The notes below the pieces were generated by a model, which was not told the DNA's origin, searched no databases, and worked only from the letters and a program-made list of their open reading frames with translations. The position numbers were made by a program, and so were the translations under genes. DNA of 64,000 nucleotides from Paramecium sonneborni. Its lineage: Eukaryota > Ciliophora > Oligohymenophorea > Peniculida > Parameciidae. Location of the stretch: assembly GCA_905182985.1 (NCBI GenBank), contig CAJJDN010000093.1, positions 330,444 to 394,443 on the forward strand, written 5' to 3'. Shown one piece after another: positions 47,484 to 59,898 of this stretch (the first letter of the stretch is position 1; every line of letters starts with the position of its first letter).

Positions 47484-49386
47484 ATGTCTAAGTAAAATAA
47501 AACTCTCATTTTTGATTAGGCGGCAAGACATGCAAGAATTAAGAAGGAAAACGAAGAGTAACTTTCTTAAGCATTAAAACTTTATTAAGAATTTGGGAAA
47601 ATGGAAAATAATGATTTAATAGCAACAGTGATAGATTCCTTATCTACTATTGAATTCTTTAAATAAAATTGTCCAGAAGGTATGAAATTAACTGAATTCA
47701 TTACTAATGCTATTAAATATTTTTAATTTGAACAATATGATTATGGATAGCCAATATTCCATTATGGTGAATATGGTGATAAAATGTACATAATTTTAAA
47801 GGGAGAAGTTGGAGTATTTGGACCTCGACCTTTAGATGATATCAATAGAGATTTGGAACAATTAAAAAAACCAGAAGAAATAGAGTTAATTGTTAAAATA
47901 TAAAAAAGATTATAAACTGTAAACTTTGATAACATACTTAAAATGTAAGATGAAAGGTATTATAAAGATGGAGTACTTTTATATTAGAAAGTAAGAATTA
48001 TAAAATATTACTAGATTTTTTAATATTATTCAGGATAAAGCTTTGGAGATGTTGCGTTAACATCAGACAAACCTAGATCAGCAAGTATAATTGTATATTC
48101 AGAAAAGGCATATTGTATATCTATGAGAAGAAATGATTTTAAACTTATTTTTCAAAAATCAATTTAATAAGCCAGAAATACAATTGATTATTTTATGAAG
48201 ATATTTCCAGGAACTCTTAAATTTAATATTTCAAAATTCATATAATATTTAAGACCAATTGTTTTTCATAGTAAAACTATTTTATGGTAAATTGGAGATG
48301 AACCATAGTTCTTTTTCATTATAGTGACTGGAAGAGTTTAACTTTATAAATATATTGATAAAGATACTTTAATGGGTAAAAAAAAGAATTTATCCATTTC
48401 TTATGAAAAGTTAAATTAGAATAAATAGCAACATAAATAAAAGATTATTGTATTATTTTATTAATATGAATAAGTTGAGTTAATTATCAGATGGTAGTAT
48501 AATAGGTTAAGAAGAATTGTTAGAAGATTTACCTTAAAGAAAATACTGTTGTGAAGTTGTTGATAATACAAATGCATATTATATGGAACATTCTGATTTC
48601 AAAGCTATTTAAGGTAATCATCCTGATATTATGGATTGTCTAAAAGAAAGAGTTATTATTAATAGAGATTATATCAATAAGAGATAATTATTAATTTTTG
48701 AGAATCTTAAAAATCATGATTAGTATTTGAGTACACTTGATAATAACTAAAATAATGAATCTTAATTCAAAGAGTAATTTTTCAATAATAATTATAAATA
48801 AATATGTGTAAGATCTTAAAAAAACTTTAAAGCATCTTAAAATGAAATTCTTTTATAACATATTGATTATGATTAAAAACGAAAATCTCTTGAGCCGGAA
48901 GAAGAATCTGAATTAAGATTTATTATAAATAACAATAATTTGTAATAAATTAGAGAAAGGTTTGCGAGATAATAATAAAATGATAGAGAATGTCTATCTT
49001 AATAAAAACTGACATAAAATAGAAAATTAATAACATAAATCTTAAAAAAATATTAATTTAAGAAAATTTAACATGAAAAAAGAGATAAAAAAAGAAATTC
49101 AATCTTTATAACTTGTTCTTAATCAACAGTGGGATAGACTATTGAAACAGAAAATTCATCAGAATTATTAAAGTAATATTAAATGTAACGTTCTCAAATA
49201 ATCCCAACATATGTAAAATTAAGGGAAAGAAAGTAATTGAACTAAAAGAGTCATTTCGGAAGCCATAATTTAGTAAATTCAACTGAAATAGAAAGTAGAA
49301 CTCATTAATAAACCAATATAACTTATATAACTCCTATTACATGTAAATTTTTTAAGACTCTAAGATCTATATCAGGAAAATGTTGA
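47484..49386 (+). CDS. Cyclic nucleotide-binding domain protein
   Basis: Starts MSKQNKTLIFDQAARHARIK. Residues about 85-200 form a first CNB domain: PIFHYGEYGDKMYIILKGEV, GVFG, then after a linker and a 24-nt intron SFGDVALTSDKPRSASIIV, close to the phosphate-binding cassette (FGExAL...RxA) but with Asp in place of the Glu. A second, weaker beta-roll follows (ILWQIGDEPQFFFIIVTGRV, SDGSIIGQEELLED after a 25-nt intron). The C-terminal 280 residues are low-complexity with Gln, Asn and Ser. No kinase or channel domain is fused, so it is neither PKG nor an ion channel; a PKA regulatory-like or ciliary cAMP/cGMP sensor is possible. Confidence 0.78.
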
Positions 49387-49448
49387 TTATAAGATTTTTG
49401 ATAAAATTATTAAAAATATACTTTTTTTCCATTTAAATATAATTATTT

Positions 49449-51122
49449 TCACAAATCATCTAATTATTTTTGTAATCTGATTTGGAAGATCTTTTCTTCA
49501 ATTTTGAATTTATTTAGATGTTTAAATAAATCATCTATTTTTATTTAATATGTTTTTTATCTTATTAATATTAAAATATCCTAAATATATAATTTAAATT
49601 TACTTCATATTCACATTTCAATAATTCTGGTTCTAGGTTAGATAATATTGACAATGTTAATCTTATTAAAAATAAATCTCCTTCACATAAAAAATAATCC
49701 CAAACTTTGCTTGATGTTATTAAATTGAATGCTCTTGAAAATACTGTATAAAACCATTCCACTAAAAATGATTATTTTGGTAAGTTAATTTAATTAAATT
49801 TATTAGCTAATATTGGTAGTTTTTCTTATAAAAATGAATCAAATAATAAAAAATAAGCTTCTAAATAATGACTTTTAAATTAATAGAATGTTCTTAATAA
49901 TTGACTTTTAAATAAAATATTTGCTAAACATTTCAAAGCTTTTTGTTTTGGCATTCTAATTAAAAACATAAATGCTAAATATGTCATTCCTTATATATAT
50001 CCCATATCTGGTCTATAAATCTTATTATTATAAAAAATAATTAATACATGAAAAATAGTTAATATTTCTCTTAATTCATCTTTCAATTTATCTGAATTTT
50101 CAAAATCATTGATAATAGTAAATGTTCTCTAAAGATCACTTAATAACAATGAAAATACTTATTAATTAAATTTTTTAATTCAGGAGTGATTAAAGGATGG
50201 TTAGGAATAGATTAATAAAGTTTCTCATAAAGTTATTTATTTATTTATAATTGATTACCAATTAGCTAATATAAATGACCAATTTACAAAAGACCATATT
50301 TTTCCTCTATGTTATTCTGGATATGAATTTCTAAGAAGTTCTCTTAATTTTCCATTTATAATCTTTTCATTTTTATATTTCTCTTTGAATAGTACCATTA
50401 CTTAATCTTGCCAAATCTTCATTTCAAAATGTTTGTTTGATATATCCTTATTGTTCTATCAAATTTTACTTTTATTTTCTTCATTTCTTCTTCATATAAT
50501 ATTGTGTATTCTGATTTGGGTATACTATCAATTATTGATTAAATTTCAGGTTTATTATGTTTTTAAGGAGTATGAAATTATTCTAATTTAGAATAAATAT
50601 GAATACTTTTTAAATAAATAACTTATTCTGGTTTTATTTCAAAACTTCTTTAACTCTATTCATCTTAACTTAATTAACTTAAATTATCTGGAGAATCCTA
50701 AAGTAATTCATTAATCATTTACAAATTTCATACTTTCCTATTCCTTCAAAGCTTGTTCTTTTTCATAATTTGCCTTTTTTAGTTATCTAATTTCTTAATT
50801 CAAAGTCTTTTTTTAAATAATATTGATACATCTACTAATAATTCTCTATCTGCTCTTTCCACACTTAAAGTAACTAATTATAATTCAAGATCTCTTATTT
50901 GTGTGGATGTATATTCCTTATATTAAGTAAACATTTCACTCAAGTTATCATTATTTTCTTTGAGAATGGTATTCTGTTTTTCAAAATCTTCAATTTACTA
51001 AGAATAATAGATCGTGATACTTGAATTAATTTCTGCTTCTATTCTTATAATGACATGTTTATTTCTTTTAAACACACTAATTCATCTTTATAAAAATTAA
51101 GTAATTCTTCATCATAATTCAT
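49449..51122 (-). CDS. TBC-domain Rab-GAP with N-terminal coiled coil
   Basis: Starts MNYDEELLNFYKDELVCLKE. Residues to about 150 are coiled coil, pieced together with introns of 23, 29 and 25 nt. The TBC domain includes IGNQLQINKQLYEKLYQ, IPNHPLITPELKNLI, and YRPDMGYIQGMTYLAFMFLI, where DMGYIQGM is the glutamine-finger YxQGM motif. MEWFYTVFSRAFNL and FLCEGDLFLIRLTLSILSNL are later TBC helices. The arginine-finger IxxDxxR motif lies in a region where exon joins are uncertain and was not confirmed. The C terminus is coiled and ends LQKQLDDL. Rab partner unknown. Confidence 0.78.
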
Positions 51123-51234
51123 TAAAATGAATTGTAATTAAATATTTATTGATTAACTTAGATGTCCTGATTTTTATACAAAGAATTAACATGCATCATT
51201 AAATTGTCCTCCAAAATACTCGTAAAATTTTATA

Positions 51235-52269
51235 ATGAATCAAATAATCCATAAACCAAGAATTTTAAGAAATTAATATAGTGCATAGAAATACTCTTAA
51301 TCAACTGAAGACCTTGGTTATTTATTTGAATAACCATAAGTTTTAAATCTAACAATATCTTAATTAAGAGATATGAAATCTATAAATAAGATAAAGAAGA
51401 CTAGTTTATGTTCAAAATCAAAAAGTAAGGAAAAGAATGTAACAAATTAACCATATGAGAGAAAAAGATCAAATACATATTAAATTAATTCTTTAGCTTA
51501 AACAGCTTTGTTATTTGTTAATCGTTAAGAAAATAGAATGAAAACAGCTGAAAATGTAGATATTTAATTAGATGTAAAAAACATAGAATTATTACAAAGT
51601 ACTTAATAAAGCGTTATAAATAATCATTTAAATAAATCTATAAATTTGCCAAATAATAATATTGAATCATCTATGCACTCTTGTGTATCTTAAAAAAGCA
51701 TTTCTTTGGCAAATTAAATTAATTTGGTTAAAGAATATGTCTCAGAAATTAATTAATATAATATAAAGTGGGAAGAAACTGAAAAAATAACAAAAAATAT
51801 ACCTAAAAAATTACTAGAAAAATACGCTACTTCAGATGATACATCTTTATATTTAGAATCTTCAAGATTTAAAATTGAGAGGAATTATAATTAAGTTTAT
51901 AAATCAGGTAAATTAAGATGGTTATTTCCTGGAGAAGAAGCTGCAATTATACAGGGAATAGAAGAATTTCTAAATGATTGTTAAAAAAAGATATCATTGT
52001 TAATGATGAGTATATAAAAGATTTTGAAAACAATTATTACATAAAAAAGATTAGAATATTTATTCAATTACCCAATTTGTATGAAATAAATAGAAGCTCA
52101 TTGGAAAATTATGGCAACTATATTTAAATTAAAGAGATAACATCATATTTATAAAAATTAGATGACACATAAATTATGGAAAGAAATTCAAGCATCAAAA
52201 ACTTTATTTTTAGATTTAAATTTGGATAATAGTAAACTAGCTTTATTTGTAAAATAATTATAACATTGA
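51235..52269 (+). CDS. Hypothetical protein, 344 aa, intronless
   Basis: MNQIIHKPRILRNQYSAQKY to LALFVKQLQH. The N-terminal 150 residues are Ser/Asn-rich and disordered; the C-terminal half is helical and looks conserved (SGKLRWLFPGEEAAIIQGIE, EAHWKIMATIFKLKRQHHIY). No known domain. Tail to tail with the ANKRD13-like gene, 60 bp between stops. Confidence 0.65.
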
Positions 52270-52329
52270 TGGTGATAGTATTTATTTAAATATTATTAAA
52301 TTAATGAAAAATGATAAATATAATTTAAA

Positions 52330-54543
52330 TCATAAAAATAAATTTGCAAGAAATAATCTTTTTTTTCCTCTCTTCATAACTTTAGTAGCATCTTTCCTCG
52401 AAACAAATTAATAATCTTCTGGAATTTAAAATAATTTCTTGATTTCTAGATCATCTGGGTCTATTTTTTTAAATGCTTAAAATGTGACAACAGCATCTAT
52501 AGTAAAATTTATTGGTATTTCTATTCTAACTGGAAAACCTTTATCGTTAAGTAATTCTTTAACACTTTGATTTGATAGAACTGTTTACAAAGTTGAAATG
52601 AATTCATTTCCATTCGCAAGCATTTTTATTATAGGAAGAAATTGTTAAAAATTTAATGGAAATGCTTAACTGATATAAAGTAAGCAAGAGTCTGATTATT
52701 CTAGAATATTAATATTTATTATACTTTTATCATTTTTATCAATTTATTTTTTGTTATTATTTTATTTTTATTTTTAGACTTATTCATTTTCTTATTTAAA
52801 AGATGGAGAATTAATAAATAATTAATCACCTACAATTTAATTTGTTATTTATTCAAAATTAAATCTTGCACTTGTTGGATTTTAATCTAAGGATTAATTT
52901 AAATATTAATCTAAATTCAAATTACAATAATTTTATTAATGTTTTTTATTAAAATGTTATGATGTTTGTATTCTAAATTCATATTTCTAACAAATCCAAC
53001 TATTAATTTTTTAGCTAATATAATTTCCAAAGAAATTCTTGCTTTTAATAAGTTCACATTCATTAACTTTCATTTCACCATTAACACTTTCACAATTTAA
53101 TAAATCCATAAGAATTTGATTTTTTTCTTCAGGATCTATTTCTTGCTAATTTAATTTTATAATATTACAATAGGATAATAATAGATTTTTTTGGCTCTAT
53201 TTAAAATAGTAACAAATTTACAATTTGAACTATTTTCTTTTCTTTAAACTGATCCCATTAAAGGATTATAGAATACTGTAAGATCTCTTCTTTTAGTTTT
53301 ATAATTTTTAGTTCCTGCAAAAGTAGAATCCAATCTCAAAGAAGAACCTTATAATAAATATTAAAATACCTCTTTTATAAATTTTGAAAGTATCATTTGG
53401 AGTAAATTTAGAGATGAAAGGAATAATACTAGATTTAAATTCCCATTTCATTTCGAGATAGAAATCATTAATTTTAAAGAGTTCTTAATCAATTTAATTT
53501 CTTTCTTATTACATATCAAATAATTTCTTAGAAACTAAATAATCAAATAATAATGATGTAGTTAATAAATCTTTTTAAGCCACAGTTTCTTCAATTGGAC
53601 TCCATCCATCAATATCTTTAATAGTGGGATCAGAACCATTTGATAATAATAATCGAATAATTGAGAATTGATTCTATTATTACTAAAGTTTTATAGCTAA
53701 TAAAAGAGGTGTATTTCCATTTATATCTTTCATATTTAAAATATCTGTTCTATATTCTTTTTATAATAACAATACTATTTTTGTTAATATTTAAATATTT
53801 CTAGTAAAAACAGCTTCAACAATTTGATTTAAAATTTCTTTTTCATTTAATTTTATTGTAGATTATTGAGCAAATGATTCATTACATGGAACATCAATAG
53901 TATATTAACTATTATTTAATGATTATTAACATGATCTATTGTTTATAAAATTAGAACTATTATTGTTATTAATACTATTTTAATGAACATTATTTAAATA
54001 GAACAATAATGGAGAATTAACTTATTTAAATGATTAATCAACTGAGTGTTCTGTAATATCCTTCTTTTTTTAAAAACTTAGAGTATTATGATTACTCTCA
54101 GATATAGGTGATTATTATTATTTTTATATTGAGGGTGACTTGTTTAATTTAATAGATGAATCATCTTTATTTATTTTTATCTTGCTTATTTAATTACCTT
54201 ACCAAAATTTCTTTGATTTTATTTCATTAAATTATTTTATTTTTTCATTAAAAAAACTATTCTTATATTGACAAAGAATGTTTGCTTTTTTGTTCTCATC
54301 TGATATATCAAATTCTGATAGTTATATTTCAGAAGAATCATCACAAGAAGACTCCGAACTTGATTCCTATCTTCTATTTCTCAATTTAATACAAGTCTAC
54401 GATTTACGAGAATTGATTCCACTAAGACTTCTAAGACAAACTGTTTTATGTTTAAATTTCAATGGTAAATCATGAAGTTTATCTAATCTTTCTTTTATAG
54501 TATCTTAATCTACTTCTTCATCGCTGTATTCGAATGTTTGCAT
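52330..54543 (-). CDS. Ankyrin-repeat / GPCR-chaperone domain protein (ANKRD13-like)
   Basis: A disordered acidic N terminus (MQTFEYSDEEVDQDTIKERL) is followed by Ser/Asn-rich sequence. Two ankyrin repeats lie near residues 270-330 (DINGNTPLLLAIKLQ, DIDGWSPIEETVAQ). Then the GPCR-chaperone domain: INDFYLEMKWEFKSSIIPFI, SKFTPNDTFKIYKRG, and near the end GFPVRIEIPINFTIDAVVTF and FQIPEDYQFVSRKDA, all matching ANKRD13 landmarks. ANKRD13 proteins bind ubiquitinated receptors at endosomes; the usual C-terminal ubiquitin-interacting motifs were not seen. Exons between about 52450 and 53400 use several short introns and their joins are approximate. Confidence 0.78.
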
Positions 54544-54589
54544 ACTATTTATTAATAAATTTAATATTTATAATTTATAATAACAAAAC

Positions 54590-55644
54590 ATGAAAACTAA
54601 TCATATTCGACATTCAACTAGTATCATAAATCTTAAGAATCATATGAATTAAGCGCCAAAAAGATTGGCTCTTAATGCAACTAGTTTATCAAGATATGTT
54701 TCATAATTTTTAAGCACTTCAAAGGGAAGAGATAAATTTATGGCATTATTATAATATACATTTGATTTTTATCATAGTTGTACTAAACATTCAAATTTAC
54801 TTTATGTATAATAATTAGTTTCATAAAATGATTTGAAATGTTTTGTAGTTGCTGAAAAATTCAAAGATGTAATTAAGATTATGATTAATGTAGAGTATTT
54901 CCTAAAGTCGTAAAATATTTAGACTTTTATTTTTTTTAGATGAAATAAAAGGGATATAAAGACTTTTAAAATAGAATAAGCCACTCTTATTTAAAATATT
55001 AGCTATTTCTGGACATTATTCAAGTTTCATGTACTATGTAAGTGATAACTTTTTATGGATAATTGCAATTTTAGCTTAGAGGTATGATAATATGAATATA
55101 AAATGTTAGTAAAGTATTATAAAAAGAAATAGAAGCCCGTTGGAAATAAAGGAAAAATTCTTTTTCTTAAATGAGAATAATTATCAACATTTTGAGATTA
55201 ATAATATTAATAATATTTAGAGAAAAGTAAAAATAAATAAATTAAGGATAGTAAGGAGAATAGAATATTGTTAGAGATGTCAAAAATAATGACTTAAGAG
55301 ACATCAAAGAAATTATAAAACTCTTTAATAAAATTAAGAAGGAAAAGAAGATTTGAGATATTGGAATTAATATTATCTGTTCTTCGATTTTTTATGTTAA
55401 CAAAATCTTTAAGAATGGCAGGTTATTAATATTTAGATCCAGTATTTGTGGCTAGTATTAAAATAATATTATAATAATAATAGGTTGTGGATTAGTATCA
55501 TCAGGTATAGCATTATTTAAAGCTATTTATGAGAAAAGGATTTTTATATAACTTGATAATTCATCAAAGATGGAAAGTTAAATAAATTAGAAGTTAACAA
55601 AAGGATTTTCTAGTTCTGGTAAAATGGATGATTCGATTATTTGA
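54590..55644 (+). CDS. PEX11: Peroxisomal membrane biogenesis protein PEX11
   Basis: MKTNHIRHSTSIINLKNHMN, then YVSQFLSTSKGRDKFMALLQ and YTFDF, the conserved N-terminal amphipathic region of PEX11. The middle has ILAISGHYSSFMYYVSDNFL and WIIAILAQ (membrane-associated helix), and ILELILSVLRFFML follows near the end. The C-terminal SCGLVSSGIALFKAIYEKRI corresponds to the family's last membrane segment. PEX11 elongates and divides peroxisomes. Introns near 54893-54950, 55080-55110, 55405 and 55455-55483 are needed; only the last (29 nt) is exact. Family identity rests on the N- and C-terminal blocks. Confidence 0.72.
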
Positions 55645-55659
55645 ATAATATATATAATA

Positions 55660-56497
55660 TCATGGTTTTGGTTAATGGTAATTAGTTTTACATCCTTCAC
55701 TACATCTAATACATTTATTACAACAAGTATAGTAATCATCTGCTCCACATTTTTTACAAGAATAGAACTTTAATTTACCACTATGAAATAAACAAGAATC
55801 CTATTCAATATAATATATTATTATACAATATAATTGGTTCTAGGATTATATAAAAGATGACATTATTGACATTCTTTTTTAGAGCATTTCTATAATTATA
55901 ATTCTGCATATTTAGCTATTGATTCTAATATTTATGATATTAATTGATTTTTTTAATTTCCAAGCTCTTCTTTTTATCTATTCAAATCTTTTAGTAATTA
56001 TGGATCATTTTATTCTATTCTAGGAGATAATTCTTCATCAAATTGCATTAATGAATTTTAAGTATCCATTCCTTAATTATGGATTATATTAGTTTAAGAT
56101 GGTTATTTTTAATCTTAGTGTAAAAACTCATATATAAAATTTATTGCATTAGGAACCAATTATTTTTATTATTCGAATAATTTACTATTGAATATGTACT
56201 CTCTTTCTTAATCTATCAATAATTATTATTATTTTAATTATTCCATTCTTGTTATTTATTTCTCATATTGATGTTTTGTTTGCTATAATTTTTATTCTTC
56301 CTCTTTCTCATTTTATACATACTCATCTAATTTCTTTTATAATACATCATTCTCTTTAACAAGTGATTCTCTTATATATACATAAATATACGAATTGTTG
56401 AATTATAACTTTGAACTATCATTTAAGCATCTTATTCACTCATCATTGCATTATCAGATAATATACTACTAGTAAATGAGTTTGTCTCTTCGTGCAT
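55660..56497 (-). CDS. Coiled-coil protein with C-terminal cysteine-rich zinc-binding domain
   Basis: MHEETNSFTSSILSDNAMMS starts the protein. A long Glu/Gln/Lys coiled coil follows, then KCSKKECQQCHLLYNPRTNY and, after a 26-nt intron, CLFHSGKLKFYSCKKCGADD, YYTCCNKCIRCSEGCKTNYH. Eleven Cys and at least four His in about 70 residues indicate two or more zinc sites, in an arrangement that resembles B-box or the Cys/His-rich module of ciliate coiled-coil proteins. One splice join near 56390 is uncertain. It ends 15 bp from the PEX11 stop on the other strand. Confidence 0.6.
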
Positions 56498-56675
56498 ATT
56501 TATTATAATATATTAATTTATTAAATATTCATACAATTATTAATATCCTACTATTTGTTTCTAATCTTTCTTCTAATCATATAAATACCTCAAATCTTGA
56601 AAATAAAGATATTTATTCAAAATATAAAAAAAAGAATGATAAACCAAATTCTATAACAGAGTAATAGAGAATTAA

Positions 56676-57705
56676 ATGTTTATTTATATTTTATCTCAAT
56701 TAAATATTTAGTAATATTTTATTTAAATGTAATAATACTCACCTAGAGCCATTATGTGGATGATTTATTTAAATTATTTACCATAAGACTAAACTCAATA
56801 ATTGCCATTCCTTAGAAAATAATAGAATCTCTACAATTTGTATTTAGATGAATTCATCAAAAAAGAAATTCTAGATATCTTTACTATTTTGAACAATGTA
56901 GACTCTGATCAGAAATTTCTTACTTTTAGTGAATTTACAACTATTAAAACTCAAGTTGTAAGCTCTTGTATGGATTATAATGAATATATTCAAAATGAGC
57001 AGTTATTTGAATAAATTGAAAAAGATGTTCCGTATCTTTTTATAAACTATATTTTTTAGTCGAACTTTACCCAAATAATCAATATTAAAAGAGAAAATCA
57101 ACTCTAAATTTTCATAATATTTCTTCACAGATTAATATAAAAGAAGAAAACAATAAAGTAATACTGCTCCAATTCATTCTGATATTCTAACTAGAATCTT
57201 ATATATTTATGGTAAACTTAATCCAGCCATTAAATATATGTAAGGAATGAGTGATTTACTTGCTCCATTATATTTGATCATTAAAAATGAAGCAGACACA
57301 TTCTTTTGTTTTACTAATATTATGGCTTAACTTAAAGATGTATATATATCCACACTTGATTTCACTAATACAGGAATCAGAGGATTACTATTATAATTTG
57401 AAACTTTATTCCAATATAAAGAACCAAATCTATATAAATATTTATATAATCTTGGAATTCATCCTTATATGTTTGGTTATAGATGGATTATTACTTGTTT
57501 AACTCGTGAATTCTAACTAGATTAACTCTTTTAAATATGGGATCTAATGTTGAATAATCATAATATACATGATTTTATTATCAATTTTGCTATTGCCATT
57601 CTTAAATATTTGAAACCTTAGTTAATTTAAGCTGATTTTAAATTAGCTTTTGATATTCTAATTAATAGTGAAAAAGATCTTAATCAAATTCTCAATTTTA
57701 TGTGA
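56676..57705 (+). CDS. TBC1D13-like Rab GTPase-activating protein
   Basis: Near the N terminus SPRAIMWMIYLNYLPQDQTQ matches the first TBC helix (LRP..WK..LNYLP). After a helical insert, IEKDVPRT is completed by a 28-nt intron near 57032-57059 and supplies the arginine finger. Then HSDILTRILYIYGKLNPAIK, YMQGMSDLLAPLYLIIKN (the YxQGM glutamine finger), FCFTNIMAQLKD, GIHPYMFGYRWIITCLTREF and LFQIWDLMLNN. All catalytic elements are present. TBC1D13 acts on Rab35 in animals. Start could also be the in-frame ATG at 56727. Confidence 0.87.
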
Positions 57706-57775
57706 TTTAATAATTTATATTTATACAATTTATACGTGTTTATACTCATTATTATTATTTAATTATTATTATCTC

Positions 57776-59714
57776 ATGATCTGGAATCTTCAAATTAATG
57801 ATCCCAATATCAAATATATACTCTAAAAAGAAAGTGATTCCTTAATTAAATATAAACAATAAACATAACTATTCCAACAATCAATTAACTAAATTTAAGA
57901 TAAATATACATAAGAACTTATTCTTCAAAATTTACAACTCATTCAAGATTCTAATTTATTTGCCACCTTTCGTCAACAAATTCAAGTATCTGCTACTTTA
58001 CAATAATAATTCAATAAAGTATAACAAATTCTAGAATCATCAGATATCTATCAACTTATTCATTTTGTTGATTAAATTTAAGAAATAATCACCAATAATA
58101 TTGATATCATCAATAAAGATTAAAATATTGTTTAATATGTTGCAAGTAATAAAAAAGCAATCATTGAAATGATTTCTAATAAATATTAATAATCTATTAT
58201 TAATACTTTGAATTCAATTGGATTTCCTAAAATTCCTAAAAATCCAGAAAATCCAGAAAAACCAAAAAATTCAGAAAATCCAAAAAATCCTTAAAAAATT
58301 AACTCAATTCATGAATTGACAGTTTATTCTAAACTTATTAAGCATATGTCAATAATTGAACCAAAATTTCTATCTTCAATTTTTATTAGACTCAATTAAA
58401 ATTTTGATTATCATTTCATTGATTCAATATAAACAACCTCAAATATTAACAATAGTTCATGGTTTTTTAATTATTTATATGAAAATTTTGAAAAATCAAT
58501 TAAAAAACTCTTTAAACTTGATATTAATTATTAACAATAAATCTAAAATTATTAAAATTTTGAATTAGAAGAAATCATTCAAACTTTTGCTACTTTAATG
58601 ATTCAACATTATATCTTACATAATATAACAAAGGTATTTATTATTAATAATTAGAGAATAAAAAGAGACAAGGAAGAATTTATATATAAACCAAATCTAG
58701 CTTTGTTATTTTTAGAAGAATTAGATAATTTTTGTTAATCTATTGAATAATTTTGGTTTATTTGTTTTGATTAGAAATGTAATCAAATATTTGAAGTTGT
58801 TCTACTTATCCTTTTTGAGGAGAATATATTTAATAAAATATTAGAATGGGAAATTGATTTGTTTAATTAAAGTATTTTCAATGAATATGAAAATAAAATC
58901 TAACAAAAGAATATTCATCTTTTTCTAAATCTTGTCGAAGAATTTTAGATTGTTTGGAATAGTCAATATTAAAAATATTCTTTAATTACTAATCAAACTC
59001 TTATTGATTCCATTTAATAAACTTATACTTGTATATTTAAATAATTCCTAGATTTATGTGAATAATATTATTTGATAATTAAATAAATTGAGGATAAAGA
59101 TTATGTATGTAAACTATGATAAATTATAGGTAAAGTTTTTATTGACTTATTATCTTGGATTAAAAGCGTTAAAAAAATAATTCAAAAAATACGAAATATT
59201 AATTAAATAACTTAAATAAAATACTTTAATTAAATTTTTAGAACCATTATCCAATTCATGTTCAGAAGAAATATATCAAAAAATTTTTAAGGAATATTTA
59301 TTTGATGATAAATAAACTGCAGACTTTTTTAAATAAATTTCCAAAGTTAATTTCTACCAAAACCACTAAATTATTTTTCTTTAAAGTTAACATGAGTTTG
59401 CCAAAAAAATTAATAACTTTTACTATAAAGCCAATTCAACTATAAATTAAATCATTAATCCAAATCTGATTGAGAAATAGTATACGACAGATTTAGCAAA
59501 AAAAGTAATCTCTATAACAATTTAATAACTTTCCAAAAAAATCTATAAATACATTATCAAATAAGAATATTCTTAAGATGGAATTCTTATAATGTTTATG
59601 ATTATTCTAAGAACCACTTTTTTAGTTTTATATTCATCTATTAATCTGGAAAACACAAAAGCATCAAAAAAGATAATTGATAAGTAAACTAAATTTAATC
59701 ACTTTTAGGTTTGA
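57776..59714 (+). CDS. Large helical protein, possible RINT1/Tip20-type vesicle tether
   Basis: About 630 residues, nearly all predicted helix: MIWNLQINDPNIKYILQKES, a coiled N-terminal third, then a Pro/Asn/Lys linker near 58240-58280 (PKNPENPEKPKN). The middle has SKLIKHMSIIEPKFLSSIFI, SSWFFNYLYENFEKSIKKLF and LEEIIQTFATLMIQHYILHN, reminiscent of the CATCHR-fold of RINT1/Tip20 and exocyst subunits. A 25-nt intron near 59105-59129 joins the C-terminal part. The fold class is a guess from helix pattern and length; no diagnostic motif is present. Confidence 0.5.
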
Positions 59715-59898
59715 GTAAATCTAAAAAATTCTAATTAATAGATATATATTGAATGAATAATCTTGTTAAAGACTAATAAAATCATATTAGTTATTAACTT
59801 AATAAGACATAGAAGTAATGAAGAATTTAAAAATTAATTAAACAACTTGAAATAATATATAAATAATAATAATATTTTTATTCAAAAGTAATTTGACA

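Noticed and set aside
58356..58568. Plus-strand frame of Ile/Leu/Lys residues in another phase
   Set aside because: Shadow of the long frame of the tether-like protein, which is open through the same stretch.
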